From Mycobacterium sp. ITM-2016-00318 (GTDB lineage: Bacteria > Actinomycetota > Actinomycetes > Mycobacteriales > Mycobacteriaceae), in the NCBI RefSeq assembly GCF_002968285.2, contig NZ_CP134400.1, forward strand, positions 620,001 through 684,000: 64,000 bases of DNA, written 5' to 3'. Within the stretch, counting starts at the first letter, position 1; the number at the start of each line of letters is the position of its first letter. The position numbers and the translations under genes were made by a program. Below, piece by piece: positions 51,992 through 59,893 of the stretch. Below the pieces are notes generated by a model that was not told the origin of the DNA, did not search any database, and saw only the letters and a program-made list of their open reading frames with translations.

Positions 51992-52459
51992 TCAGCCACC
52001 GAACTTGTCAGCCTCCGCCCGCGCCTGTGCCGCGATTTTCTCGGCCAGCTCGGCCTTCCACTGGATTTCCTTCGCGATCCACGGGTTGTCGACGGGAAAC
52101 TCGTCGGTGTCGTGCACCCGCCGCACCTCGAGCTTGACGCCCTTGCCGAGCGGCACCTTCTTCGCCCATTGCTTGGCCTCTTCCTTGGAGGAAACGTCGA
52201 GGATCCAGAAGCCGTTGAACAGCTCCTTGGCCTCGGTGTACGGCCCGTCTGTGACCACAGGCGGGTCGGAGTCGAAGTCGACGACGAATCCTTCCTCCGG
52301 TCCGGTCAGACCCTCACCGGCCAGCAGCACGCCGGCCTTGATGAGTTCCTCGTTGAAGCGGCCCATCGACTCGATGACCTCGTTGAAGTCGATGTTCATC
52401 TCCTGCATCGCGGCCTCGGCCTCGGGGGTGGACCGCATGATCAGCATGTAGCGCGACAT
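51992..52459 (-). CDS. YCII/DGPF-domain protein
   Basis: 155 aa from ATG 52459, with AAGGAGACAGAAG upstream. YCII-related ferredoxin-like fold: RYMLIMRSTPEAEAAMQEMN, VTDGPYTEAKELFNGFWILD (the DGP(F/Y) motif) and VPLGKGVKLEVRRVHDTDEF. Such proteins are the usual genomic partners of ECF42 sigma factors; one is encoded 2.6 kb away in this window. A protein extension to 52528 is rejected. Confidence 0.87.
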   Translation of the reverse strand: MSRYMLIMRSTPEAEAAMQEMNIDFNEVIESMGRFNEELIKAGVLLAGEGLTGPEEGFVVDFDSDPPVVTDGPYTEAKELFNGFWILDVSSKEEAKQWAKKVPLGKGVKLEVRRVHDTDEFPVDNPWIAKEIQWKAELAEKIAAQARAEADKFGG

Positions 52460-52626
52460 CTTCTGTCTCCTTCTATCCGTGTTGAAGGGGCGCGTCCATC
52501 GTGCCCTCGATGACACGTCGAACGGCAACCCCGGAAATCGACAAGGCCCGAAAAGACTTTGAAAGTTCCCGCCGGAACAGATCGCCGATCTCGACGTGCG
52601 CGCGACCTATCTCGCAGGCAGAAGGT

Positions 52627-53250
52627 CTACGGGTCCGGCTGGGCGAAGATTCGCTCGAGCCGTTCGCGGTCTCGGGGGCTGAGGCCGACATCGCGGGTGT
52701 TGGGCCATTCATCGATGTTTATCATCGTTTCCTCGCACCAGTCGATGAGCAGCCGGTAGAACTTGTCGAGAAAGACCGCCATCGGTACGACCAGGTGAAG
52801 CCGATGTGGGAACGGCCCGCCGGTGTCGAGCACGTCTTTGATGACCTCGTAGCCCTCGACGTGGAATTGGCGCGCCTGTCGGGTGGTGGCTTCCAGCGTC
52901 TCGCGCAGACGTTCGGCTGAGGTCTGGTCGCCGAGGAACATTCGGAGGAACGCCTCGATCTCGACGACCGGCGGGGCGGGCTCGGTGTCGAACCACTGCG
53001 CGAGCGCCGTGCGGCCTTCGGGAGTGATCGTGTAGAGCGTTCGCTGCTTGCGCGGACCCTCGACGGTCTCGGCGGTGGCGTGGCCGCGGTCGACGATCCG
53101 CTTGAGCTCGGCATAGAGGTGCGCATCGGAGCGTGGCCAGTAAAAGCGCAGGCCGCGGCGGATCTGGGCGACGATCTCGTACGCACTCCATGTTTTGATC
53201 CCGAGCAGCCCGAGGAGCGCGAACGATGTGGTGGTCGGCTTCGATGGCAT
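52627..53250 (-). CDS. PadR-family transcriptional regulator
   Basis: 207 aa. N-terminal winged helix SFALLGLLGIKTWSAYEIVA and YAELKRIVDRGHATAE, wing KQRTLYTITPEGRTALAQWF, then the C-terminal helical dimerisation domain (Vir_act_alpha_C type). Divergent from the MDMPI gene, with two overlapping palindromes in the 63-bp promoter gap. Likely represses itself and that gene in response to an aromatic or lipophilic ligand. Confidence 0.9.
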   Translation of the reverse strand: MPSKPTTTSFALLGLLGIKTWSAYEIVAQIRRGLRFYWPRSDAHLYAELKRIVDRGHATAETVEGPRKQRTLYTITPEGRTALAQWFDTEPAPPVVEIEAFLRMFLGDQTSAERLRETLEATTRQARQFHVEGYEVIKDVLDTGGPFPHRLHLVVPMAVFLDKFYRLLIDWCEETMINIDEWPNTRDVGLSPRDRERLERIFAQPDP

Positions 53251-53262
53251 GTGGTTGACATT

Positions 53263-53299
53263 ACTCCAATGTGGAGTATCTTAAGCTCCACACTGGAGT
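53263..53299. promoter_or_regulatory. Candidate PadR operator: nested palindromes
   Basis: ACTCCAATGTGGAG and CTCCACACTGGAGT, 13/14 complementary, 9 bp apart; each arm is itself palindromic (ACTCCA/TGGAGT and CTCCA/TGGAG). Ends 14 bp before the MDMPI start. Confidence 0.7.
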
Positions 53300-53313
53300 A
53301 GGGAGGTTGCTGG

Positions 53314-54132
53314 ATGAACGACACACACGTCCTTGCGATCGTTGACACCGATCGCGACGAGTTGAGATGCCGCATCGACGAGATGCGCCAGCGGTTCTAC
53401 CGGCTGGCCTTGTCCGCTGACCCTGACGCCAGGCACTCGACGTCTGAGTGGACCGTCCAGCAGATCGTGGCCCACGTGGTTTCGATCGCGAACCGATACG
53501 AATCCTTCGCCGAGACGGGCGAATTCCGGCGCGCCAAGGACCCCGCCGACCTGGACCGGATCAATCGGGAGGAGATGGAGGCGCTGCTGGCGCCAGTTCC
53601 CGACCTCGTCGACCGGCTGAAGGCCATCGAACCGGAGATGGACGAGTTATGCGACAACCTGCCGGATGACTTCACTGCCGAATTCCACTTCGGCGTGCCG
53701 GTGTCGGGAATCGTCGCGCAGATCAACTGGCTCTTCGAGCTCATGTTCCACGGCGAGGACATCGCGCGAGCCGTTGGTCGGCCGTGGGCAGTTCGTGAGC
53801 GCGACATGTTGTTGGCGCTGCGCGAGGCGGCAGAAGTTCTTCCGGCGTACGTTCGCCCAGAAGCCGCCCGCCGCAACGACATCTGCGTCGAGCTGCGGAT
53901 CCCCGGCGCACGCCCCTATGTGATTCATGTTCACGACGGAACTGCCGAGATGCGCGACCGTCGGCCTGGAGACCGCCCAGACGCCGTCCTCAAGGCGCCC
54001 GCATCCACCATGACCAGGATGCTGATGGGCCGCATCGGCCCGGTCGCCGCAACACGGCTCGACCTGCGTATCGCCGGCGGTAGACGACCCTGGAAGGCGA
54101 TGAAGCTGCAATCCTGCTTCGTGACGGCCTGA
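53314..54132 (+). CDS. Mycothiol-dependent maleylpyruvate isomerase-like (DinB/MDMPI) protein
   Basis: 272 aa. N-terminal MDMPI_N helical bundle: STSEWTVQQIVAHVVSIANR with the metal-binding His, and WLFELMFHGEDIARAVGRPW with the H-x-x-D pair. C-terminal SCP2/MDMPI_C-like domain (PGARPYVIHVHDGTAEMRDR, LKAPASTMTRMLMGRIG). Members are thiol-S-transferase-like enzymes using mycothiol as cofactor. Controlled probably by the divergent PadR repressor through the nested palindrome. Confidence 0.85.
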   Translation: MNDTHVLAIVDTDRDELRCRIDEMRQRFYRLALSADPDARHSTSEWTVQQIVAHVVSIANRYESFAETGEFRRAKDPADLDRINREEMEALLAPVPDLVDRLKAIEPEMDELCDNLPDDFTAEFHFGVPVSGIVAQINWLFELMFHGEDIARAVGRPWAVRERDMLLALREAAEVLPAYVRPEAARRNDICVELRIPGARPYVIHVHDGTAEMRDRRPGDRPDAVLKAPASTMTRMLMGRIGPVAATRLDLRIAGGRRPWKAMKLQSCFVTA

Positions 54133-54138
54133 CTCGTA

Positions 54139-54768
54139 TCAGCCCGCGACGGGAACCGCGATTTCGTTGCGGCGCAAAAACGGCACCGTCCACGGCGGGT
54201 CGTAGAACCAGGCGACGGGCTCGCCGACGACATCGATGCGCTTGTCCCGCAATATCTCCAGCAGTTCGTTGGTCTTCGCAGAGACGGCAGCGGCGCTGCG
54301 GTCGCCGCTGAAGCGCAGCACCGCCACCGTCTCTCCCGGAACGGTGACGAGCGTGACGTCGTCACTGTCCGGCTTCGGCAGGGTGTCCAGTGACCACTTC
54401 GACGGCATGAAGAACCGGATCGTCAACCTGTCGTCGGACTGCCTGCTCTGTGCGACCGGCGCCGTCATCGCGATTTCGTCGCCGTTTCGACCACCTTGCT
54501 GCGCGACCGGTGCGGTCATCGCGATCTTCTCGTCGCGGTGGTTCGCGCCGAAGATGTAGGACGCCAGCCGGCGGAAGCAGATGCTGCGGGCACGGTCCTC
54601 GTCCGCGGCGACGGTCGTCTCCGCCGCGATCCGGGGACCGTACTGCCGCAGCTCGACACCGTCGCCGACCGGCGTGGCGAGGTAGTGAGGCTCCTCGGTA
54701 CCAACTCGAATCCCGAAGATCGACATCGCCGACTCGGCGACCTGGACCGGAATTTGCGCTATTCGCAT
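54139..54768 (-). CDS. SOUL heme-binding-family protein
   Basis: 209 aa. SOUL/HEBP fold: ELRQYGPRIAAETTV, RLASYIFGANHRDEKIAMTA and FFMPSKWSLDTLPKPDSDDV. The hallmark EKIAMTAPV occurs twice (EKIAMTAPVAQ and DEIAMTAPVAQ 16 residues apart), a short internal duplication. Probably binds heme or another tetrapyrrole in the cytoplasm. Convergent with the MDMPI gene, 6 bp apart. Confidence 0.9.
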   Translation of the reverse strand: MRIAQIPVQVAESAMSIFGIRVGTEEPHYLATPVGDGVELRQYGPRIAAETTVAADEDRARSICFRRLASYIFGANHRDEKIAMTAPVAQQGGRNGDEIAMTAPVAQSRQSDDRLTIRFFMPSKWSLDTLPKPDSDDVTLVTVPGETVAVLRFSGDRSAAAVSAKTNELLEILRDKRIDVVGEPVAWFYDPPWTVPFLRRNEIAVPVAG

Positions 54769-54869
54769 GATGTCCTGTGCTCCTGCCTGAGTGGGGCGCC
54801 GCCTGACAGAGGGGTGATGGCGGAACCGTCAGGCGACGCCCATGGCTCGCTGCGAGCCGCCGGGCCTGC

Positions 54870-55582
54870 CTAGTCGTCGGCGGCGGCTGTTTGGTTGGTC
54901 TGCTTCGCGGTGGCGCCGGACGACGGTTTGCCGACTGCCGATGCCGCCGTCGACCCCAGCGGATTCGGGATGCCGATGTTGGCGACGCCGATGTTGTTGT
55001 CGCCCGTGTTGAAGGCGCCGACATTTCCGCTGCCGCTGTTGAAGAAGCCGGCGATGGCATAGCCGGTGTTACCGATGCCGACATTGCCTGCGCCCCGGTT
55101 GTTGATGCCGCCGTTGAACGCGCCCTGGTTGCCGGAGCCGAAGTTGCGTGATCCGACGTTGTTCGTGCCGAAGTTGCGGGATCCGACGTTATTGGCGCCG
55201 ACGTTGAAGTCGCCGTTGTTGCCGACGCCGGTGTTGAAATTGCCGGCGTTTCCCGCGCCCAGGTTCGGTGCACCGGTCAGCAGGCTGAGCTGCACACCGG
55301 GCGGGACGACTGGTGCGGGTGGCAGTGCCGAGCGCACCGCGACGGCCGGCGCTACCGCGAGGCCGGCGGCACCGGCAATCGCGTTGCCGACACCCAGGAG
55401 CGCTCCCGACCCGATGCTCGGCGGCGGCAGAAGATCGGCGAGCGCGCCCAACGCGACGTCCGGTGATGCGGTTTGCGGCGTGGCGACAGGCGCCGGGTTG
55501 CCGCGGTCGGGGTGATGGCGATGACACCGGCGCCAACGGCGGCGACGCCCGCGGCCAGGATGGAACGAAGGGCAACTTGCAT
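54870..55582 (-). pseudogene. Frameshifted exported MPTR-repeat protein without PPE domain
   Basis: The signal peptide MQVALRSILAAGVAAVGAGV starts at ATG 55582 in one frame, while the mature protein (from GNPAPVATPQTASPDVALGA on) continues in another, so one base is lost near 55500-55501 (inserting a G there restores a single frame). The mature part has a Pro-rich domain and about a dozen N-x-G-x-x-N-type pentapeptide steps (GAGNAGNFNTGVGNNGDFNV, GSGNVGAFNTGDNNIGVANI), as in PPE-MPTR tails, but no PE or PPE domain. It may be a pseudogene, a sequencing or assembly error, or slippage. Confidence 0.7.
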
Positions 55583-55702
55583 GGCACACCTCACGATTCA
55601 GCGGCAGTTGAGCAAATGAGCTTTTCCCCCTGACGCCGTTTTCAACGCGCGGATTTTCTTACCGAAGATTGACCGAAGTATGACGTGCGGAATGATCGAG
55701 CC

Positions 55703-56692
55703 ATGCCGTCGCTAGCGGATATCGTCGATCGGCTGCACGTCGTCGCCCTTCCGCTGCGGGTGAGGTTCCGCGGCATCACGGTTCGCGAGCTCGCGCTCAT
55801 CGACGGCCCCGCCGGCTGGGGCGAATTCGGCGCGTTCCTCGAATACGGACCACTCGAGGCTGCTGCCTGGCTCGCCGCAGCCATCGAGGCCGCTTACAGC
55901 CCATCGCCGGCTACCCACCGCGACCGCATACCGATCAATGCGACCGTGCCCGCGGTCACCGCCGCGGAGGTACCCGACGTGCTGGCGCGGTTCCCCGGCG
56001 CGCGCACCGCCAAGGTGAAGGTCGCCGAGCCGGGTCAGACCCTCGCCGACGACGTGGCCCGCGTCGACGCCGTGCGCCGGCAGGTGCCGACCGTGCGCGT
56101 CGACGCCAACGGCGGGTGGAGCGTCGCCGAGGCCGTTGAAGCGGCCAAGGCGCTGACCGCAGGCGGACCGCTCGAGTACCTCGAACAGCCCTGCGCCACC
56201 GTGTCCGAGTTGGCCGAACTGCGCCGCGCCGTCGACGTGCCGATCGCCGCCGACGAGAGCATTCGCAAGGCCGACGACCCGCTGCATGTCGTGCGGTCGG
56301 GCGCCGCCGACGTCGCCGTGCTCAAGGTCGCGCCGTTGGGCGGCGTCGGCGTGGTCCTCGAGATCGCTGGGAAGATCGACATCCCGATCGTGGTGTCCAG
56401 CGCGCTGGACTCGGCGGTCGGCATCGGCCGCGGTCTGCTGGCCGCCGCGGCACTGCCGGAACTGCGGCACGCATGCGGGCTGGGTACCGGCGGCCTCTTC
56501 GTCGACGATGTCGCCGAACCGCTGGTGCCCGTCGACGGATATCTGCCCGTCGCCGCGGTCACTCCCGATCCGGCCCGGCTGGCCGCGTTGGCTGCGCCTG
56601 CCCAGCGCCGCCAGTGGTGGATCGACCGAATCAAGGCCTGCCTCGAATCAGGGCGCGCAGATCTCGTGACCCATCAGCAGGAACGGCCATAG
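55703..56692 (+). CDS. menC: o-Succinylbenzoate synthase MenC
   Basis: 329 aa from ATG 55703 (MPSLADIVDRLHVVALPL). Enolase-superfamily dehydratase in menaquinone synthesis. TAKVKVAEPGQTLADD with KxK, RVDANGGWSVAEAV (metal Asp), LEYLEQPCAT (Glu), PIAADESIRKADD (Asp) and AVLKVAPLGGVGVV (Lys) are all present. Matches Rv0553. The in-frame start at 55685 adds six residues and is less likely. Confidence 0.96.
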   Translation: MPSLADIVDRLHVVALPLRVRFRGITVRELALIDGPAGWGEFGAFLEYGPLEAAAWLAAAIEAAYSPSPATHRDRIPINATVPAVTAAEVPDVLARFPGARTAKVKVAEPGQTLADDVARVDAVRRQVPTVRVDANGGWSVAEAVEAAKALTAGGPLEYLEQPCATVSELAELRRAVDVPIAADESIRKADDPLHVVRSGAADVAVLKVAPLGGVGVVLEIAGKIDIPIVVSSALDSAVGIGRGLLAAAALPELRHACGLGTGGLFVDDVAEPLVPVDGYLPVAAVTPDPARLAALAAPAQRRQWWIDRIKACLESGRADLVTHQQERP

Positions 56693-56902
56693 CGCCGTCG
56701 TCGCTCCGAACGCGCCTAGGTCCGACCCCGCGGGAATGCGTGTCTCGAGACTGCTTTCGACCCGCGCCACGTCGTCGGCATTGAGGAACGTCCAGATGAT
56801 CCCGACAACCAGGTAGGGGATCGCGATCCACATCGCGAATTCGAGCATCGCTTCGATGCTCACCTTCCGGCTCAGCAGCCGACGCAGACCGGTCACCGTC
56901 AC
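56648..56902 (-). CDS. Small membrane protein B of the MpaB module
   Basis: 84 aa, GTG start overlapping the oxygenase stop (GTGA). TGLRRLLSRKVSIEAMLEFA, then a helix (MWIAIPYLVVGIIWTFL), an acidic loop, and a second helix ending WPFLLMGHEICAP. Similar in plan to the 81-aa protein at 57823-58068 (PYLVVGIIW and PYIVIGVIW; WPFLL and WPVLL; C-A-P and C-M-A ends). Its 3' end overlaps menC by 45 bp. Confidence 0.75.
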   Translation of the reverse strand: MTVTGLRRLLSRKVSIEAMLEFAMWIAIPYLVVGIIWTFLNADDVARVESSLETRIPAGSDLGAFGATTALWPFLLMGHEICAP

Positions 56903-57762
56903 ACCAGCGCACTGTGGGCACGAGCGCGCCTGCGGACGTCGGCCAGGACGATGAAGCTGCCGCCTTGGCGCAGGAACACCGGGAGGAACCGGTTAACGAA
57001 CGCCACGAGCAGAAACAGCCATTCGAAGCGGCGCTGCCTACCTCGACTCCAGGTCACGCCGAGCGCATCCCGGAACACCGGAGCCAGAAAGCCTACGGTG
57101 AGGAACTTCAGCAGCGGCCGGAAGGGCAGCCCGAGAAGGGGATTGATCATTCGCAGGTTGACCAGTTCCATCAGGTAGTCGCGCACCGGCGGGTCGATGG
57201 CCACCTTCTTGCAGGCGTCGTCCCAGTACTTGTCGAAGTCGACGCGGGTGGCCGGCCACTGGTCCTCGGTGACCTGCAATGTGGTGCCCAAGGTCCATGC
57301 CGAGCGGTAAAACTGTTCCGCTTGTCCCGCGGTCATCTCGCCGCGCAGCAGCTTGTAGGTGTCCTCCAGGCCGACGAAAAGGCATGCCGCAACCCACATC
57401 TGGAGATCGCGATCGAACGCGTTGTACTTCACGGGGCTTTCGGCGGTGGAGACCACCTGTCGGTGCGCACCGTCGACCGCCTCGCGGAACGCCGCACGGT
57501 CCTCTTCGGAGCCGAACACCGCGACAGCAAGGTACGCAGACGTCGTCCTGAGCCTCTTCCACGGGTGCTTGAGGATGCTGCCGGAGTCGACCTTGCTCTC
57601 CGCGACGCCGTAGCCGACGCCCGGAAGGGCCAGCTGCATCACCACGTTGGCCGCGGCGGCGGCGAACGACCAGAAGTCCATCGCGTCCTTCACCGACACC
57701 TCGGCGTCGGGATCCCAGCGGGCGGTCCGTCGCCTGACGGATATGCGGGTGATGTCACTCAT
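56899..57762 (-). CDS. Oxygenase MpaB-family (DUF2236) protein
   Basis: 287 aa. DUF2236 fold shared with latex-clearing protein and fungal MpaB: ILKHPWKRLRTTSAYLAVAV, FGSEEDRAAFREAVDGAHRQ, FDRDLQMWVAACLFVGLEDT, and a C-terminal pair of hydrophobic segments (FLTVGFLAPVFRDALG, WLFLLVAFVNRFLPVFLR). At WVAACL many relatives have WVHATL, so a conserved histidine is replaced by Ala. Flanked on both sides, in the same direction, by two mutually similar small membrane proteins. Confidence 0.83.
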   Translation of the reverse strand: MSDITRISVRRRTARWDPDAEVSVKDAMDFWSFAAAAANVVMQLALPGVGYGVAESKVDSGSILKHPWKRLRTTSAYLAVAVFGSEEDRAAFREAVDGAHRQVVSTAESPVKYNAFDRDLQMWVAACLFVGLEDTYKLLRGEMTAGQAEQFYRSAWTLGTTLQVTEDQWPATRVDFDKYWDDACKKVAIDPPVRDYLMELVNLRMINPLLGLPFRPLLKFLTVGFLAPVFRDALGVTWSRGRQRRFEWLFLLVAFVNRFLPVFLRQGGSFIVLADVRRRARAHSALV

Positions 57763-57822
57763 GTGCCGACCTCACAGGCTCGGCCGCCACATTCCGGCCC
57801 GATGATTCGCTCGCAAGTTCGC

Positions 57823-58068
57823 TCATGCCATGCACACATCCGAGAACAGCAGCACCGGCCAGCTCACGATCGAGCCGAGGAACGACACCGTGCGGTCGAT
57901 GCCGGAGAGCGTGCCGAGATGGCCGGTGTGCGTCAGCGACCAGATCACGCCGATCACGATGTACGGGACGAGCGCGAGGATGGCCGTTCCGATCCACTCG
58001 GCGATCGTCATCTCGAAGGCGAAGAACTTCCGTAGCGTGTCGAGCACCGGCACTATGTTAATGATCAT
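57823..58068 (-). CDS. Small membrane protein A of the MpaB module
   Basis: 81 aa from ATG 58068. VLDTLRKFFAFEMTIAEWIG, helix TAILALVPYIVIGVIWSL, polar loop (THTGHLGTLSGIDR), and helix SFLGSIVSWPVLLFSDVCMA. Paralog of the small protein B. 60 bp upstream of the oxygenase gene and first in its transcript. Role unknown; a membrane partner of the oxygenase is inferred from the sandwich arrangement. Confidence 0.75.
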   Translation of the reverse strand: MIINIVPVLDTLRKFFAFEMTIAEWIGTAILALVPYIVIGVIWSLTHTGHLGTLSGIDRTVSFLGSIVSWPVLLFSDVCMA

Positions 58069-58151
58069 TCCGCTCTGGGCAGGCTCTTCCGCGGTTTCAG
58101 GGAGTGCTGTCCTGATTTGTGGGGTACATGGCGTAGACGACAAGCACCCCG

Positions 58152-59138
58152 GTGGCCAACACTGAGACCGTGACGCGGTCGGTGGTGATCCTCGGCTATC
58201 CCGGTGTGCAGGCACTGGATATGGTCGGACCGTTCGACGTGTTCACCGGCGCGACCATGAACCTGGCCGCCCGCAACCGCGCCGACGACGGCTACGACGT
58301 CACGATCGCGTCCGCGAACGGAGAGCAGGTCACCACCGGTACCGGCCTCACTCTTGTCGCTCAACCACTGCCCGACCCGCGCGAACCGATCGACACCGTG
58401 GTCCTTCCCGGCGGCTGGGGACTCGACGCGGCCCGCCGGAATCCACGGCTCGTCGACTGGGTCACAGCGGTGTCCGGTACGGCCCGCCGCGTCGTCAGCG
58501 TCTGCACGGGCGCATTCCTTGCCGCCGAGGCCGGACTGCTCGACGGCTGTCGGGCAACCACGCACTGGGCATTCGCCGACGAGCTGGCCCGCCAATTCCC
58601 GTCCATCACAGTCGACCCAGACCCCATCTTCGTGCAGAGCTCACCGTCGGTGTGGACCGCCGCCGGCGTCACTGCAGGCATCGACCTTGCGCTGTCGCTG
58701 GTCGAAGCGGACCACGGCACCGAGGTGGCGCAGACGGTGGCCCGCTATCTGGTGCTGTATCTGCGGCGGCCAGGCGGCCAGAGCCAGTTCGCTGCACCGG
58801 TGTGGATGCCTCGCGCCAAGCGCGCGCCGATCCGCGACGTGCAGGAAGCGATCGAAGCCGAACCCGGCGCCGCGCACAGCATCTCCGAGTTGGCCCGCCG
58901 CGCTGCGATGAGCCCGCGTCATTTCACCCGCCTCTTCACCGACGAGATCGGCGAGGCGCCGGGCGCCTACGTCGAGCGGATCCGCACCGATGCGGCCCGC
59001 CGACAACTGGAGGAGACCGACGACACCGTCACCCTCATCGCCGCCCGCTGCGGCTTCGGCACCGCAGAAACCCTGCGCCGCAATTTCGTTCGACGAATGG
59101 GCATATCGCCCGACCAGTACCGCAAGACGTTCGCCTAG
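58152..59138 (+). CDS. GlxA-type AraC-family regulator with DJ-1/PfpI sensor domain
   Basis: 328 aa, GTG start. Residues 8-185: DJ-1/PfpI domain (VVILGYPGVQALDMVGPFDV, cysteine elbow VVSVCTGAFLAAEAGLLDG). Residues about 220-328: AraC helix-turn-helix pair (SISELARRAAMSPRHFTRLF, VTLIAARCGFGTAETLRRNF). Such regulators control isonitrile or carnitine-like catabolic genes or a neighbouring DJ-1 gene. Followed after 11 bp by a stand-alone DJ-1 protein with an AGAGGAGG ribosome site. Confidence 0.9.
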   Translation: MANTETVTRSVVILGYPGVQALDMVGPFDVFTGATMNLAARNRADDGYDVTIASANGEQVTTGTGLTLVAQPLPDPREPIDTVVLPGGWGLDAARRNPRLVDWVTAVSGTARRVVSVCTGAFLAAEAGLLDGCRATTHWAFADELARQFPSITVDPDPIFVQSSPSVWTAAGVTAGIDLALSLVEADHGTEVAQTVARYLVLYLRRPGGQSQFAAPVWMPRAKRAPIRDVQEAIEAEPGAAHSISELARRAAMSPRHFTRLFTDEIGEAPGAYVERIRTDAARRQLEETDDTVTLIAARCGFGTAETLRRNFVRRMGISPDQYRKTFA

Positions 59139-59149
59139 AGGAGGAAATC

Positions 59150-59893
59150 ATGCAGATCGCCATCGTGTTGTACCCTGGCTTCACCGCGCTCGACTTCATC
59201 GGACCCTACGAGAGCCTGCGTATGCTACCCGACGCCGATGTGCGTTTCGTCTGGCACGAGCCGGGCCCGATCACGGCGGACTCCGGCGTGCTGGTCGTCG
59301 GCGCGACCCACTCGTTCGCCGAAACACCCTCTCCCGACGTCATTCTCGTACCGGGCGGCTTCACGACGATGGAACATGCTCGCGACGAGAAGGTGCTCGA
59401 CTGGCTGCGAAGCGCGCACGAGACCGCGACGTGGACCGCGTCGGTGTGCTCCGGATCGATCATGCTTGCCGCCGCGGGGCTGCTGGCGGGCAAGCGTGCC
59501 ACCTCCCACTGGGCTGCGCTGTCGGCGTTGAAAGCGTTGGGCGTCAAGCCCGTCGGCGACCAACGCATCGTCCACGAAGGTGACATCGTTACCTGCGCGG
59601 GCGTCTCGGCGGGTATCGACCTCGGCCTCTGGCTCGCCGGTCAGATCGCAGGCGAGGGCCGTGCCAAGGTCATCCAGCTGTCGATGGAATACGACCCGCA
59701 GCCACCGTTCGACTCCGGCCACATGTCCAAGGCGTCGGCCACCACGAAGGCGGGCGCCACCGCGCTGATGAGCAAGGACCTCATCAAGCCCAAGCAGTTG
59801 AGAGCCGCGACGGGCCTGCTGTGGGATCACGCGATCGAGCGTGCCAGGGGCAAGCGTCGCAAGAGCCGCACTCGCGTAGCCTCTGCTGGGTGA
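59150..59893 (+). CDS. DJ-1/PfpI-family protein
   Basis: 247 aa. AIVLYPGFTALDFIGPYESL, VILVPGGFTTMEHARDE and the elbow TASVCSGSIMLAAAGLLAG show the isonitrile hydratase-like DJ-1 subgroup; it is visibly homologous to the sensor half of the preceding regulator. A C-terminal extension (SKASATTKAGATALMSKDL on) is unusual for the fold and is rich in Lys/Arg. Strong ribosome site GAGGAGG. The GTGA overlap with bpoC couples the two. Confidence 0.87.
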   Translation: MQIAIVLYPGFTALDFIGPYESLRMLPDADVRFVWHEPGPITADSGVLVVGATHSFAETPSPDVILVPGGFTTMEHARDEKVLDWLRSAHETATWTASVCSGSIMLAAAGLLAGKRATSHWAALSALKALGVKPVGDQRIVHEGDIVTCAGVSAGIDLGLWLAGQIAGEGRAKVIQLSMEYDPQPPFDSGHMSKASATTKAGATALMSKDLIKPKQLRAATGLLWDHAIERARGKRRKSRTRVASAG

